From an uncultured Lachnospiraceae bacterium (GTDB lineage: Bacteria > Bacillota > Clostridia > Lachnospirales > Lachnospiraceae): 64,000 bases of DNA. A program made the translations under genes and the position numbers. The notes below the pieces were generated by a model. The model was not told the origin of the DNA, searched no databases, and saw only the letters and a program-made list of their open reading frames with translations. Positions 53,100-61,490 of this stretch are shown here, piece after piece; position 1 is the first letter of the stretch; every line of letters starts with the position of its first letter. The stretch is from contig CAJTPO010000013.1 of NCBI GenBank assembly GCA_910578115.1, positions 40,897-104,896 of the forward strand, read 5' to 3'.

Positions 53100-54858
53100 A
53101 GATGATGAGCAGAGCGTAGAGCGCAGTAAGGTACAGACACTGCTGCGGCTGTTCCGCTATCTGCTCGATTATAAATGGCAGATCATTCTGGTGCTTTTGA
53201 TCATGGGATACGGTGTGGCGGTCAGCCTGGTCAATCCGTTGATTATGGAATCCGCCATCGACGATCATATTTCGGTCAAGGACGTAAACGGCCTGTATCG
53301 GCTGCTTTTAGTGGCCCTGGTCATCAACCTGCTGCTGGTGGTGACGGTGAAGCTGCGGATGTATATTATGGCGAAGGTCTGCAACGAGATCCTGCTGACG
53401 ATCAGGCAGGAGTTGTATACGCATATTCAGAAGCTGGATTTCGCTTTTTTTGACAGCAGGCCGACGGGGAAGATTCTGTCCCGTATCATCGGCGATATCA
53501 ATTCCCTGAAAGACGTGCTGTCCAACTGTGTGACTACGTTGATCCCGGATGGCCTGACAGTCGTAGCGGTGGTGGTGATCATGATCTGGAAAAACCCGAA
53601 GCTGGCTTTTGCTTCCATGCTGGCTATCCCGTTTATGGCGGTGGGTATGGTGTATATTCAGGTAAAAGCGCATCCGCGCTGGCAGGTTTTCCGCAGGAAG
53701 TCGGCCAACCTGAATGCTTTTATCCATGAAGATATGGCGGGGATGCGGATCATCCAGAGTTTTCATGCGCAGGGAGAGACCGAACGGACTTTTGACGGAC
53801 TGCTGGAAGAGCACCGACAGGCGTTCGGCCATGCGGTGCGGATGAGTGACGCTTTCGGCTCGGTGATCGATTTTTCCTGGGCCATCGGCTGTATCCTGCT
53901 GTATTTTACGGGTATCGTGGTGCTGGGCGTGGAGGAAGTGTCGCTGGGAACGTTTATCGCTTTCGGCAGTTACCTGACCATGTTCTGGCAGCCGATCCAT
54001 AATATCAGCAACTTCTACAACCAGCTGGTGACGAACATAGCGGGCGCGGAGCGTATCTTTGAGATTCTGGATACGCCGCCGGCCATCGCGGATGAAGCGG
54101 GCGTGATTGAGATGCCGCCGATCGAGGGTGAAGTGACCTTTGCCCATGTGACATTCTCATATGATGACAAGGTGAAGGTGCTGGATGACGTGAATTTCCG
54201 CATCCGACCGGGAGAGACCATCGCACTGGTGGGGCCTACCGGAGCCGGCAAATCGACCATTGTGAATCTGATCAGCCGCTTCTATGACGTGCAGGAAGGG
54301 ATTGTGGCGGTGGATGGCCATGACGTGAAGAAGGTGTCCATCGAGAGCCTGCGCCGGCAGATGGGTATCATGACGCAGGACAATTTCCTCTTTTCGGGGA
54401 CGATCAGAGACAATATTCGTTACGGGAAGCTGGATGCCACTGACGAGGAGGTCATCGCGGCGGCCAAAGCGGTCAATGCACATGATTTTATCATGCGGCT
54501 GGATGCCGGTTATGATACGGAACTGTCGGAGCGGGGCGGCGGCCTTTCCATCGGACAGCGGCAGCTGCTGGCTTTTGCCCGGACGATGGTGTCGGATCCG
54601 AAGATTCTGATCCTGGATGAAGCCACTTCCAGCATCGACACGAAGACGGAGATTCTGGTGCAGCAGGGCATTGAGCATCTGCTGGCGGGCAGGACTTCCT
54701 TCGTGATCGCGCACAGGCTGTCAACGATCCAGAAGGCCGACCGGATCTTTGTGGTGGATGATGGCAGGATCATCGAGGAGGGCAATGCCGGACAGCTGAT
54801 GGAGAAGAAGGGAGCTTATTACAGGCTGTATATGGCGCAGTTTGCATCGCAGGAGTGA
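53080..54858 (+). CDS. Heterodimeric ABC exporter subunit with the catalytic ATP site
   Basis: A 592-residue partner of the preceding exporter gene. It has six membrane helices (about 30-320), Walker A GPTGAGKST (about 384), the altered signature LSIGQRQL (about 489) and an intact catalytic Glu in ILILDEATSS (about 508). Together with the partner's Asp substitution this gives one consensus and one degenerate ATP site. GTG 53068 is in frame, but ATG 53080 follows AAAGGTGG at a better distance. The transported compound is unknown. Confidence 0.9.
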   Translation: MAVNSYKDDEQSVERSKVQTLLRLFRYLLDYKWQIILVLLIMGYGVAVSLVNPLIMESAIDDHISVKDVNGLYRLLLVALVINLLLVVTVKLRMYIMAKVCNEILLTIRQELYTHIQKLDFAFFDSRPTGKILSRIIGDINSLKDVLSNCVTTLIPDGLTVVAVVVIMIWKNPKLAFASMLAIPFMAVGMVYIQVKAHPRWQVFRRKSANLNAFIHEDMAGMRIIQSFHAQGETERTFDGLLEEHRQAFGHAVRMSDAFGSVIDFSWAIGCILLYFTGIVVLGVEEVSLGTFIAFGSYLTMFWQPIHNISNFYNQLVTNIAGAERIFEILDTPPAIADEAGVIEMPPIEGEVTFAHVTFSYDDKVKVLDDVNFRIRPGETIALVGPTGAGKSTIVNLISRFYDVQEGIVAVDGHDVKKVSIESLRRQMGIMTQDNFLFSGTIRDNIRYGKLDATDEEVIAAAKAVNAHDFIMRLDAGYDTELSERGGGLSIGQRQLLAFARTMVSDPKILILDEATSSIDTKTEILVQQGIEHLLAGRTSFVIAHRLSTIQKADRIFVVDDGRIIEEGNAGQLMEKKGAYYRLYMAQFASQE

Positions 54859-54871
54859 CAGGTTTTGAAAC

Positions 54872-54920
54872 AATAACGTTGTGTGACAGAGAAGGTGCTG
54901 TTATGCAGCGTTATTTTTAT
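54872..54920 (+). terminator. Rho-independent terminator after the exporter genes
   Basis: AATAACGTTG (54872-54881) pairs with CAGCGTTATT (54906-54915, one wobble), followed by TTTAT. Confidence 0.65.
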
Positions 54921-55006
54921 CGGGAAGATTTTTCATATACCTTGAGGCGTTTCGACGTTAATATTTTTGATTTTTTATTGTATGACGAATGAATGCAGGG
55001 AATTGT

Positions 55007-55035
55007 TTGAAATCAGGCCGCTTTGAGGGTATACT
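55007..55035 (+). promoter_or_regulatory. Promoter of the esterase/serine dehydratase operon
   Basis: TTGAAA (55007-55012), 17 bp and TATACT (55030-55035), about 80 bp before the esterase start. No operator-like dyad was seen around it. Confidence 0.65.
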
Positions 55036-55114
55036 CTAAGAAGGATGTGCGATAAGAATATGCCGTGATACCGCAAAGGCGGCAGGCGGCAGGAATACAG
55101 GAGGCATGAAAGCT

Positions 55115-56125
55115 ATGAGGGAAGCGGTGTATTTATGGGAACAGGGAGAATATCAATATCCTTTCGCAGGGGAGTTTCGGCCGAATATCAGGGCCTATCT
55201 GCATGAGGATGGAGCAGACAGGCCGGCGATACTGGTGGTGCCAGGCGGCGGCTATGCGATTGTGAGCCAGACGGAAGGCGAGATCGTGGCGAAGCGTTTT
55301 TACGAGGCAGGGTATCAGGCTTTTGTTTTGACATATACTACCAATATGTTCCGGATTGCTCCGGTACGCAGGCAGGCGCTTGCAGATATTTCCAGAGCGG
55401 TGTGCTGTATCCGTAAACATGCCCGGGAATGGCATGTGATCAGCGACCGGGTTGCCTGCTGCGGCTTTTCGGCGGGCGGTCATCTGGTGGGAAGCCTTGC
55501 GGTGCATCACAAAGAGCAGCAGGATGAGACGGGTATCTTTGCGGGCATTTCCAACCGGCCGGATGCGGTGGTGCTGTGCTATCCGGTGATCACCAGCGGT
55601 GAGAAGGCCCATCGGGACAGCTTTACCCTGCTGCTGGGAGAGGATGCCGAAGAGGAAGCGCTTACCTGGGCGAGTCTGGAAAAGCAGGTTACGGCGGACA
55701 CGCCGCCGGCCTTTTTATGGCATACGATTACGGATGATCTGGTGCCGGTGGAGAACAGCATATACTTTGCGCAGGCATGTCACAGGGCGGCGGTTCCATG
55801 TGAACTGCATTTGTTTATGGAAGGCCCGCATGGCATGAGCGTGGCCACACAGCAGTGGGCGGACGGTGACTTCGGGGCGGACAGCATCTATACGATGGAG
55901 CAGCAGTGGCAGACATTGCGGGCGCTTTCGAAAGAACGGCCGGACAGCGTGCCGGAGGAATTTGCAGCCGCGGCGGGGGCGGAGAGCCTTTCTGCATTTG
56001 CCGCAGCGTGGAAGCGGGCGATGGGGGAAGAAGAGATCCAGAACGGCCGGAAGGCTGACAGCAGTGCGGCGCAGTGGCCGTCGCTGGCGCTTACGTGGCT
56101 GGAGAAAATTTTTGAGGAGAAATGA
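55115..56125 (+). CDS. Alpha/beta hydrolase, acetyl-esterase type
   Basis: A 336-residue serine hydrolase of the BD-FAE/acetylxylan-esterase-like group. The oxyanion region VVPGGGYAIVS (about 45-55), nucleophile elbow CGFSAGGHLVG (about 114-124), acid Asp in ITDDLVPVENS (about 207) and His in GPHGMS (about 239) complete the triad. There is no signal peptide. ATG 55106 sits 1 bp from AGGAGG, whereas ATG 55115 is at a normal distance, so the latter is preferred. A C-terminal 60-residue helical extension is longer than usual. It probably removes acetyl groups from imported sugars. It is followed directly by sdaAB. Confidence 0.85.
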   Translation: MREAVYLWEQGEYQYPFAGEFRPNIRAYLHEDGADRPAILVVPGGGYAIVSQTEGEIVAKRFYEAGYQAFVLTYTTNMFRIAPVRRQALADISRAVCCIRKHAREWHVISDRVACCGFSAGGHLVGSLAVHHKEQQDETGIFAGISNRPDAVVLCYPVITSGEKAHRDSFTLLLGEDAEEEALTWASLEKQVTADTPPAFLWHTITDDLVPVENSIYFAQACHRAAVPCELHLFMEGPHGMSVATQQWADGDFGADSIYTMEQQWQTLRALSKERPDSVPEEFAAAAGAESLSAFAAAWKRAMGEEEIQNGRKADSSAAQWPSLALTWLEKIFEEK

Positions 56126-56126
56126 G

Positions 56127-56798
56127 ATGTCTTTTATCAGTGTGTTTGATGTGATCGGTCCGAATATGGTGGGGCCGTCCAGTTCGCATACCGCCGGGGC
56201 CTGTGCCATCGCGCATCTGGCACAGAAGATGCTTGGCGGGACTTTGCGAGAAGTGGAGTTTACCCTGTATGGGTCTTTTGCCAAAACCTACAGCGGGCAC
56301 GGCACTGACCGGGCGCTGTTGGGCGGCATCATGGGGTTTGACACCGATGACGTGCGGATCCGGGATTCCTTCGAGATCGCCGGGGAACGCGGGATCGATT
56401 ATTCTTTTCTGACAGATGAAAAGGAAACGGATGTGCACCCCAACACGGTGGACATCCGCATGGTCAATGACGCCGGCACACAGATGTGTGTGCGCGGGGA
56501 ATCCCTGGGCGGCGGCAAGGTGAGGATCGTGCGGATCAATCAGGTGCGGGTGGAGTTTACGGGAGAGTACAATGCCGTGATCATCATCCAGAGGGACAGG
56601 CCCGGTGTGGCGGCCCATATCACGAAGGAGCTGAGCGACCAGGGCGTCAATATTGCCTTTATGCGCCTGTTTCGGGAGTCCAAAGGGGAGAAGGCGTATA
56701 CCATTGTGGAGTCGGATGACAGACTGCCGGAGGATATCATCGGGCATCTGCTGGAGAACCCGAATATCCGGGACGTTATGCTGGTGCAGAAGAGTTGA
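56127..56798 (+). CDS. sdaAB: L-serine dehydratase, beta subunit
   Basis: A 223-residue subunit of the iron-sulfur L-serine deaminase, which converts serine to pyruvate and ammonia. The signature VGPSSSHTAGACAIA lies at about 15-29, and GSFAKTYSGHGTDRALLGG follows. The C-terminal third is an ACT domain (RPGVAAHITKELSDQGVNIA) likely to bind serine. ATG 56127 starts 1 bp after the esterase stop. The alpha subunit gene follows after 73 bp but is frameshifted. Confidence 0.93.
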   Translation: MSFISVFDVIGPNMVGPSSSHTAGACAIAHLAQKMLGGTLREVEFTLYGSFAKTYSGHGTDRALLGGIMGFDTDDVRIRDSFEIAGERGIDYSFLTDEKETDVHPNTVDIRMVNDAGTQMCVRGESLGGGKVRIVRINQVRVEFTGEYNAVIIIQRDRPGVAAHITKELSDQGVNIAFMRLFRESKGEKAYTIVESDDRLPEDIIGHLLENPNIRDVMLVQKS

Positions 56799-56871
56799 GG
56801 CGCTTCCGGCAAAGGGCGGACGTGCTGTATTTGATTGAGGCGCCATGACAAAGACAGGAGAAAGTGAGAGT

Positions 56872-57724
56872 ATGGTAGATTTTAAAAATGCGGATGAATT
56901 GCTTGCGTTGTGCAGCCGTAACGGGCAGCGGATCTCGGAGGTGATGAAGCAGCGGGAATGCGATCTGGGCGAGGTTTCCATGGAGCAGGTCTGCAGCCGG
57001 ATGCAGGGGGTATGGGAAATCATGCGGCAGTCCGCCCTGACGCCGCTGCATACGCCGGTGAAGTCTGTGGGCGGGCTGATCGGCGGAGAAGCCGGGAAAC
57101 TTAAGAAGCATCAAAGCAGCGGGAAGAGCATCTGCGGCGAGGTGCTGGGCCAGGGCATTGCCTATGCCATGGCGGTGCTGGAGGTCAATGCGTCTATGGG
57201 CGTGATTGTGGCGGCTCCCACGGCGGGTTCAGCCGGCATTGTGCCGGGACTTTTGCTGGCGCTGCAGCAGGCGTATCACTGTACCGATGAGCAGATGACG
57301 GATGCCCTGTTTCATGCCGGGGCCATCGGTTATCTTGCCATGCGCAATGCGACCGTGGCGGGTGCGGTGGGCGGCTGTCAGGCAGAGGTGGGCGGGAGCC
57401 GCGGTGGAGCTTATGGGAGGAGAACCCCGGCAGAGTCTGGATGCGGCCGCCACGGTGCTGATGAACATGCTTGGCCTGGTGTGTGACCCGGTAGGCGGCC
57501 TGGTGGAATATCCCTGCCAGAACCGGAATGCGGCCGGGGTGGCCAACGCGCTGATCGCCGCGGAGATGGCGCTGTCCGGTATCCGACAGCTGATTCCTTT
57601 TGACGAGATGCTGGACACCATGTATCAGGTCGGAAAGCGGATCCCGTATGAGCTGCGGGAAACTGCGCTGGGCGGGTGTGCCGCGTCGCCTTCAGGCTGC
57701 CGCTTCTGTCACAGTCACGGATGA
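56872..57724 (+). pseudogene. sdaAA: L-serine dehydratase alpha subunit, frameshifted
   Basis: The first frame (from ATG 56872) reads a normal SdaAA up to VGGCQAEVG (near 57393), including HQSSGKSICGEV and APTAGSAGIVPG. It then runs out of frame to a stop at 57486. The remaining family sequence continues in another frame from GAAVELMGG (about 57400) through LGLVCDPVGGLVEYPC and ALGGCAASPSGC to a TGA at 57724. The usual S-A-S-A-M-A-type segment at the junction is missing, so a deletion of roughly 15-25 bp that is not a multiple of three best explains it. Either the gene is broken, leaving sdaAB without a partner here, or the sequence has an error at this site. Confidence 0.8.
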
Positions 57725-57773
57725 TTCATTGCCTTCCGGTGGGAAAAGGGATATACTGGAAGAAGGGACAGTG

Positions 57774-59312
57774 ATGAGAGCGCGGCGTGCGGCCGCGCAT
57801 GAAGGAGGACGCTATGGCAAGACTTTGAACATGAGTATGCTGGAGAAGTTCTTTTCGGTCAATTACGCGGGAAGAGGTGACTTGTTTGAGGGCCTTGCCG
57901 TCTGGCAGGAGGAAAAGAACAGGAAGCTGCAGGGCACCTATCCAGTGATCTCTTTAAGTTTCGCCAAAGTGAAGGAGACTACCTATCTGAGCGCCAGGAA
58001 AATGCTGTGCCATATTATTGCCAATGTGTACAATGAGTATGACTTTTTGCTGGACAGTGACCGGTTAAATGAGAACGAGAAAGCATTTTTCAAAAAGGTC
58101 TCCGCCGACATGGAAGATTATATTGCGGCAGATTCCCTGAATGCGTTATCCCGTTATCTGATGAAATATTATGGGAAGAAAGTCATCATCCTGCTGGATG
58201 AATACGATACGCCGATGCACGAGGCCTATGTGAGCGGTTACTGGCAGGAAATGGTTGACTTTACGAGAAGTCTGTTCAATTCTACCTTTAAGACGAATCT
58301 GCATTTAGAGCGTGCCATTATGACAGGCATCACAAGAGTCAGCAAGGAATCAGTTTTTTCAGATTTGAATAATCTGAAAGTGGTGACGGCTACCTCTGAG
58401 AAATATGCGGACTGCTTTGGCTTTACAGAGGAAGAGGTCTTTGCGGCACTGGAGGAATACGGACTGGCGGATCGGAAAAAGGAAGTCAAAGAATGGTATG
58501 ACGGTTTTACGTTTGGAAACCGGACGGATATCTACAATCCCTGGTCTATCATAAACTTTCTGGATGACAGGCAGGTGGGCGCTTACTGGGCCAACACCAG
58601 CTCCAACAGCCTTGTGGGAAAGCTGATCCGGGAAGGGAGTCCGGAGATCAAGATGACGATGGAGGGACTGCTGGCCAGCGGTTATCTGAAAGTGACGCAT
58701 TATGCGTTTAACACGATCCGCCGCAAAGCGGAATATACGTTGAAACTGACCAATCTGGAAGTTCAGGTGATGTTTGAGCAGTTGATCGAGGGCTGGTTCG
58801 GCGGATGCCGGCGGGTCAACAATGCGTTTCTGCAGGCTTTGTTGGCGCATGATGTCAAGGCGATGAATGTTTACATGAACAGGGTGACAACGGAGATGTT
58901 CAGCTATTTTGATGCAGGAAAGAGACCTTCCGGGGAAGAACCGGAACGCTTTTATCACGGGTTTGTGCTCGGGCTGCTGGTAGAACTTGCCGACAGATAT
59001 ACGGTCACATCCAACCGGGAGAGCGGGTTCGGGCGATACGATGTGATGCTGGAGCCGAAGACGGCACAGCTTGATGCGATCCTGATAGAATTTAAGGTGC
59101 AGGACGAAGAAGAGAAGGAGCTGTCTGACACGGTGGAAGCTGCGCTACGGCAGATAGAGGAGAAAGATTATCAGGCGGCCCTCAGGGCCAAAGGGATTCC
59201 GGAGGAACGCATCAGAGCCTATGGATTTGCTTTTTGTGGAAAGAAGGTACTGATTGGAGCCATGTTATTTTCCGGATTATCGGAAGGCCAGGAATTGTTT
59301 CGGGGTTACTGA
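57774..59312 (+). pseudogene. Decaying AAA-ATPase / PD-(D/E)XK family gene
   Basis: The frame from ATG 57774 encodes 512 residues of the same family as the gene at 7242-8939 but lacks the first 45 or so residues. It enters the family at GRYGKTLNMSMLEKFF instead of RPRRFGKTLNMSML. It also seems to lack about 25 residues between MTMEGLL and ASGYLKV, where the intact protein has a Trp-containing segment. LLDEYDTPMHEAY, YDGFTFG, YNPWSI, YDVMLEP and ILIEFKVQ are present. The upstream end abuts the broken sdaAA gene. It may still be translated but is unlikely to be a functional ATPase. Confidence 0.7.
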
Positions 59313-59391
59313 GGTGAAGGACATAAAGCTGTGTGCAGAGCCAAAGGTGTTTTACGGAGGCACAGCGATCTACAAAAGAGGAGCTTTATAT

Positions 59392-60057
59392 ATGGAGATA
59401 CCTTGTTATTTTAAGTTATCAAGTGAGCAGCAGGCTGAGACGCAGGAGGGTGTGGCAGGCATCTTTGCAGTCGTGGATACGGAGACGAACTGGGATGATG
59501 AGGTGATGTCCATCGGCGTGGTGGCAGCCGATGCGGCGACCATGGAAGGGATTGATTCGCGCTATTATATTATCGATCCGGAATACAGGGTAGGCGGCAT
59601 GTATGCAAACGAACTGCGGCCGGAGGAAGAAGGCGTCATTGTGACGGACAGAAAGAAGGCCCTACAGGAGATCAGGCAATGGCTGGATACTTATAAGGTG
59701 CGGAAGCTTTTTGCCTATAATGCGTCTTTTGACCGGAATCATCTGCCGGAGTATGGAGACTATGAATGGTATGATATCATGCGCCTGGCGGCATACCGCC
59801 AATACAACAAAGCCATCCCGGATTGTGCGGACTGTTATAAGACCGGCAGGATGAAACATGGCTACGGTGTTGAAAATATCTTAAGGATGCTCAGCAACAA
59901 CAGTCGCTACAAGGAGACACACAATGCGGTTTTTGACGCGGAGGATGAACTGCAGATCATGCAGCTTCTGGGTCGTGCGATCAGCGAATACGAGATTGCG
60001 GCCGTGCCCTGCGGGAAGACAGGGAGGCAGCAGTCTGGTCCGGCCAGGGAAGGCTGA
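59392..60057 (+). CDS. DEDDh-type exonuclease
   Basis: A 221-residue protein of the RNase T/DnaQ fold. The metal ligands are visible in order: D29 and E31 in VVDTETNW, Asp in AYNASFDRNHL (about 114), and His and Asp in HNAVFDAEDEL (about 182-187). The substrate may be a small DNA or RNA, and no other domain is attached. The frame is open to 59254, but ATG 59392 with GAGGAG 8 bp upstream is the likely start. It stands alone between the decayed nuclease-family gene and a MITE-like element. Confidence 0.85.
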   Translation: MEIPCYFKLSSEQQAETQEGVAGIFAVVDTETNWDDEVMSIGVVAADAATMEGIDSRYYIIDPEYRVGGMYANELRPEEEGVIVTDRKKALQEIRQWLDTYKVRKLFAYNASFDRNHLPEYGDYEWYDIMRLAAYRQYNKAIPDCADCYKTGRMKHGYGVENILRMLSNNSRYKETHNAVFDAEDELQIMQLLGRAISEYEIAAVPCGKTGRQQSGPAREG

Positions 60058-60130
60058 GATTTCCGGGCTCATGGAAGTCGGAACCGCGGAAAAGCCGCTT
60101 GTCGTAAAGAGGAAACAATGTTACAATATA

Positions 60131-60233
60131 TATAGTAAACGACATAACAAATTTCTGTTTCCGGCTCCTGCAGAAGACATATACGGCAGCTTCTGCAAGG
60201 CCGAAAATGAAATTTCCAATGTCGTTAACTATA
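60131..60233. repeat. MITE-like palindromic element, copy C (103 bp)
   Basis: The left end TATAGTAAACGACAT (60131-60145) and the right end ATGTCGTTAACTATA (60219-60233) are identical to those of copy A, and the interior differs at only a few positions. It lies between the exonuclease gene and the DUF6465-like gene, in non-coding sequence. The rest of the 296-bp gap shows no other feature. Confidence 0.88.
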
Positions 60234-60353
60234 ACAGTTTACAGGCTTCGCGGGAGTGTTGCGGGCGTTGCTGAGAGGGTCAGACCGCGGGGTGCAATGC
60301 AATGCTATAACCATAATACGATAGCCGAAAGGCGGATCAAAGGGGAGAGTACG

Positions 60354-60698
60354 ATGGATAAAAAAGGAAGGACAGCGGGCACGGAAGTTATACCGGAGAA
60401 GGACAAGGCAGCAGCGAAAGTAGCAGTAGCGGAAGAGACGAAGAAAGTGGAATGTGTGGAGGAAGTTGCGGCAGTGCCGGAAGCGCCAAAGCGGGACCCG
60501 GAGCCGGAGATCATTTTCCAGTATCGGGAGTATGAGGCAGGCATGGATGTGGTGACCGATCGGGTCAAAGCACACTATTATGCCAAAGGACATGCACAGG
60601 GTTCCATTGAGAGCATTCAGATCTATGTTAAGCCGGAGGATTTTACGGCCTATTATGTGATCAACGACGGCATTGTCGGCAAAGTGAATCTGTTCTGA
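60354..60698 (+). CDS. DUF6465-like small protein
   Basis: A 114-residue soluble protein. The first half is low-complexity (Lys, Glu, Ala, Val). The second half (about 58-114) has the compact pattern IQIYVKPEDFTAYYVINDGIVGKV, which I recognise as the DUF6465-type domain common in Lachnospiraceae. Its function is unknown. The frame is open to 60207 inside the MITE-like element, but ATG 60354 after AAGGGGAGAG is the clear start. It is monocistronic, with its own terminator. Confidence 0.75.
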   Translation: MDKKGRTAGTEVIPEKDKAAAKVAVAEETKKVECVEEVAAVPEAPKRDPEPEIIFQYREYEAGMDVVTDRVKAHYYAKGHAQGSIESIQIYVKPEDFTAYYVINDGIVGKVNLF

Positions 60699-60727
60699 AT
60701 CGTGTAGAAAATGTATGAATGAAAGAG

Positions 60728-60777
60728 AGCGCAGCCGCGCAGGTGATGGAAAATCACAGCGTGGTCGCGCTTTTTTT
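60728..60777 (+). terminator. Rho-independent terminator after the DUF6465-like gene
   Basis: A long imperfect stem runs from AGCGC (60728) to GCGCT (60771), with GTGAT and ATCAC at its tip, followed by a seven-T run. The 170 bp up to the next promoter hold no recognised gene. Confidence 0.8.
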
Positions 60778-60947
60778 GTTATTCCCATGTGAAATGAGCC
60801 AAAAAGTTGAAGAAATTCCTGAGCGTGAGACGTTTTTGTTTTTAGAAAAGGGATGCGGTGTGGAATATGGGAGCTGCAGTTCGCGGCCGGTTATACTGTG
60901 CACTGCTGATGCGGGAATATTTTAAGGTAAAGTTAAGGAAATATAGG

Positions 60948-61043
60948 TTGACAAATAATATTATACGACGTATAGTATTAGCAGAAACAATATTATACAG
61001 CGTATAATATTATAAACTTTAACAATATTATAGGTTATAGTAT
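60948..61043 (+). promoter_or_regulatory. padR promoter with three spaced palindromic operators
   Basis: TTGACA (60948-60953), 17 bp and TATAGT (60971-60976) form a near-consensus promoter. Two 23-bp palindromes, AATATTATAC-N3-GTATARTATT, lie at 60957-60979 and 60989-61011; the first covers the spacer and the -10. A weaker third copy starts at 61024 (AATATTATA-GGT-TATAGTAT). The spacing is 32 and 35 bp, about three helix turns. This is the expected layout for autorepression by the PadR protein encoded downstream. Confidence 0.75.
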
Positions 61044-61163
61044 GAATAGGGAAAGGAAGGGGAAAAGAAGCGAAAGGGGAGCATGATATTATCAAGTTGT
61101 TAATGGGAACAGGAATGGATGATTAATATGAGATATGTAAAGAGCAGGAAAGGAGTTTATTGC

Positions 61164-61490
61164 ATGGTATTTAACACAGGCGCGGCGTTGCTGGATGCGA
61201 TCGTGCTTGCTGTGGTATCCAGTGAACCGGAGGGGACTTATGGGTACAAGATCACACAGGAAGTGCGGGAGGTCATTGAAATATCAGAATCCACGTTGTA
61301 TCCGGTGCTGAGAAGGCTGCAGAAGGATGAATGTCTGGAAATATACGATATGGAATGTGCCGGCAGGAACAGGCGGTATTACCAGGTGACAGAGAAAGGA
61401 AGGGCACAGCTCAATCTCTACATCAGCGAATGGTATCGGTATTCTGCCAGACTAAACAGTATCTTTGAGGGAGGATTGAAGCATGAATAG
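61164..61490 (+). CDS. PadR-family transcriptional regulator
   Basis: A 108-residue winged-helix protein: GTYGYKITQEV, then SESTLYPVLRRLQKDECL as the recognition helix, and GRNRRYYQVTEKGRAQL as the wing, all typical of PadR. The frame is open to 61119, but ATG 61164 with AAAGGAG 8 bp upstream is the start. It overlaps the next gene by 8 bp. PadR, DUF1700 and DUF4097 genes commonly form one operon in Firmicutes. The palindromes at 60957-61043 are probably its own operators. Confidence 0.92.
   Translation: MVFNTGAALLDAIVLAVVSSEPEGTYGYKITQEVREVIEISESTLYPVLRRLQKDECLEIYDMECAGRNRRYYQVTEKGRAQLNLYISEWYRYSARLNSIFEGGLKHE

Noticed and set aside
55866..56126. N-terminal extension of sdaAB inside the esterase gene
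   Set aside because: The extension is Arg-rich out-of-frame sequence of the esterase; the family sequence starts at ATG 56127.
60719..60925. 68-codon plus-strand frame after the DUF6465-like gene
   Set aside because: It is read through the terminator hairpin and T run, with no ribosome binding site.
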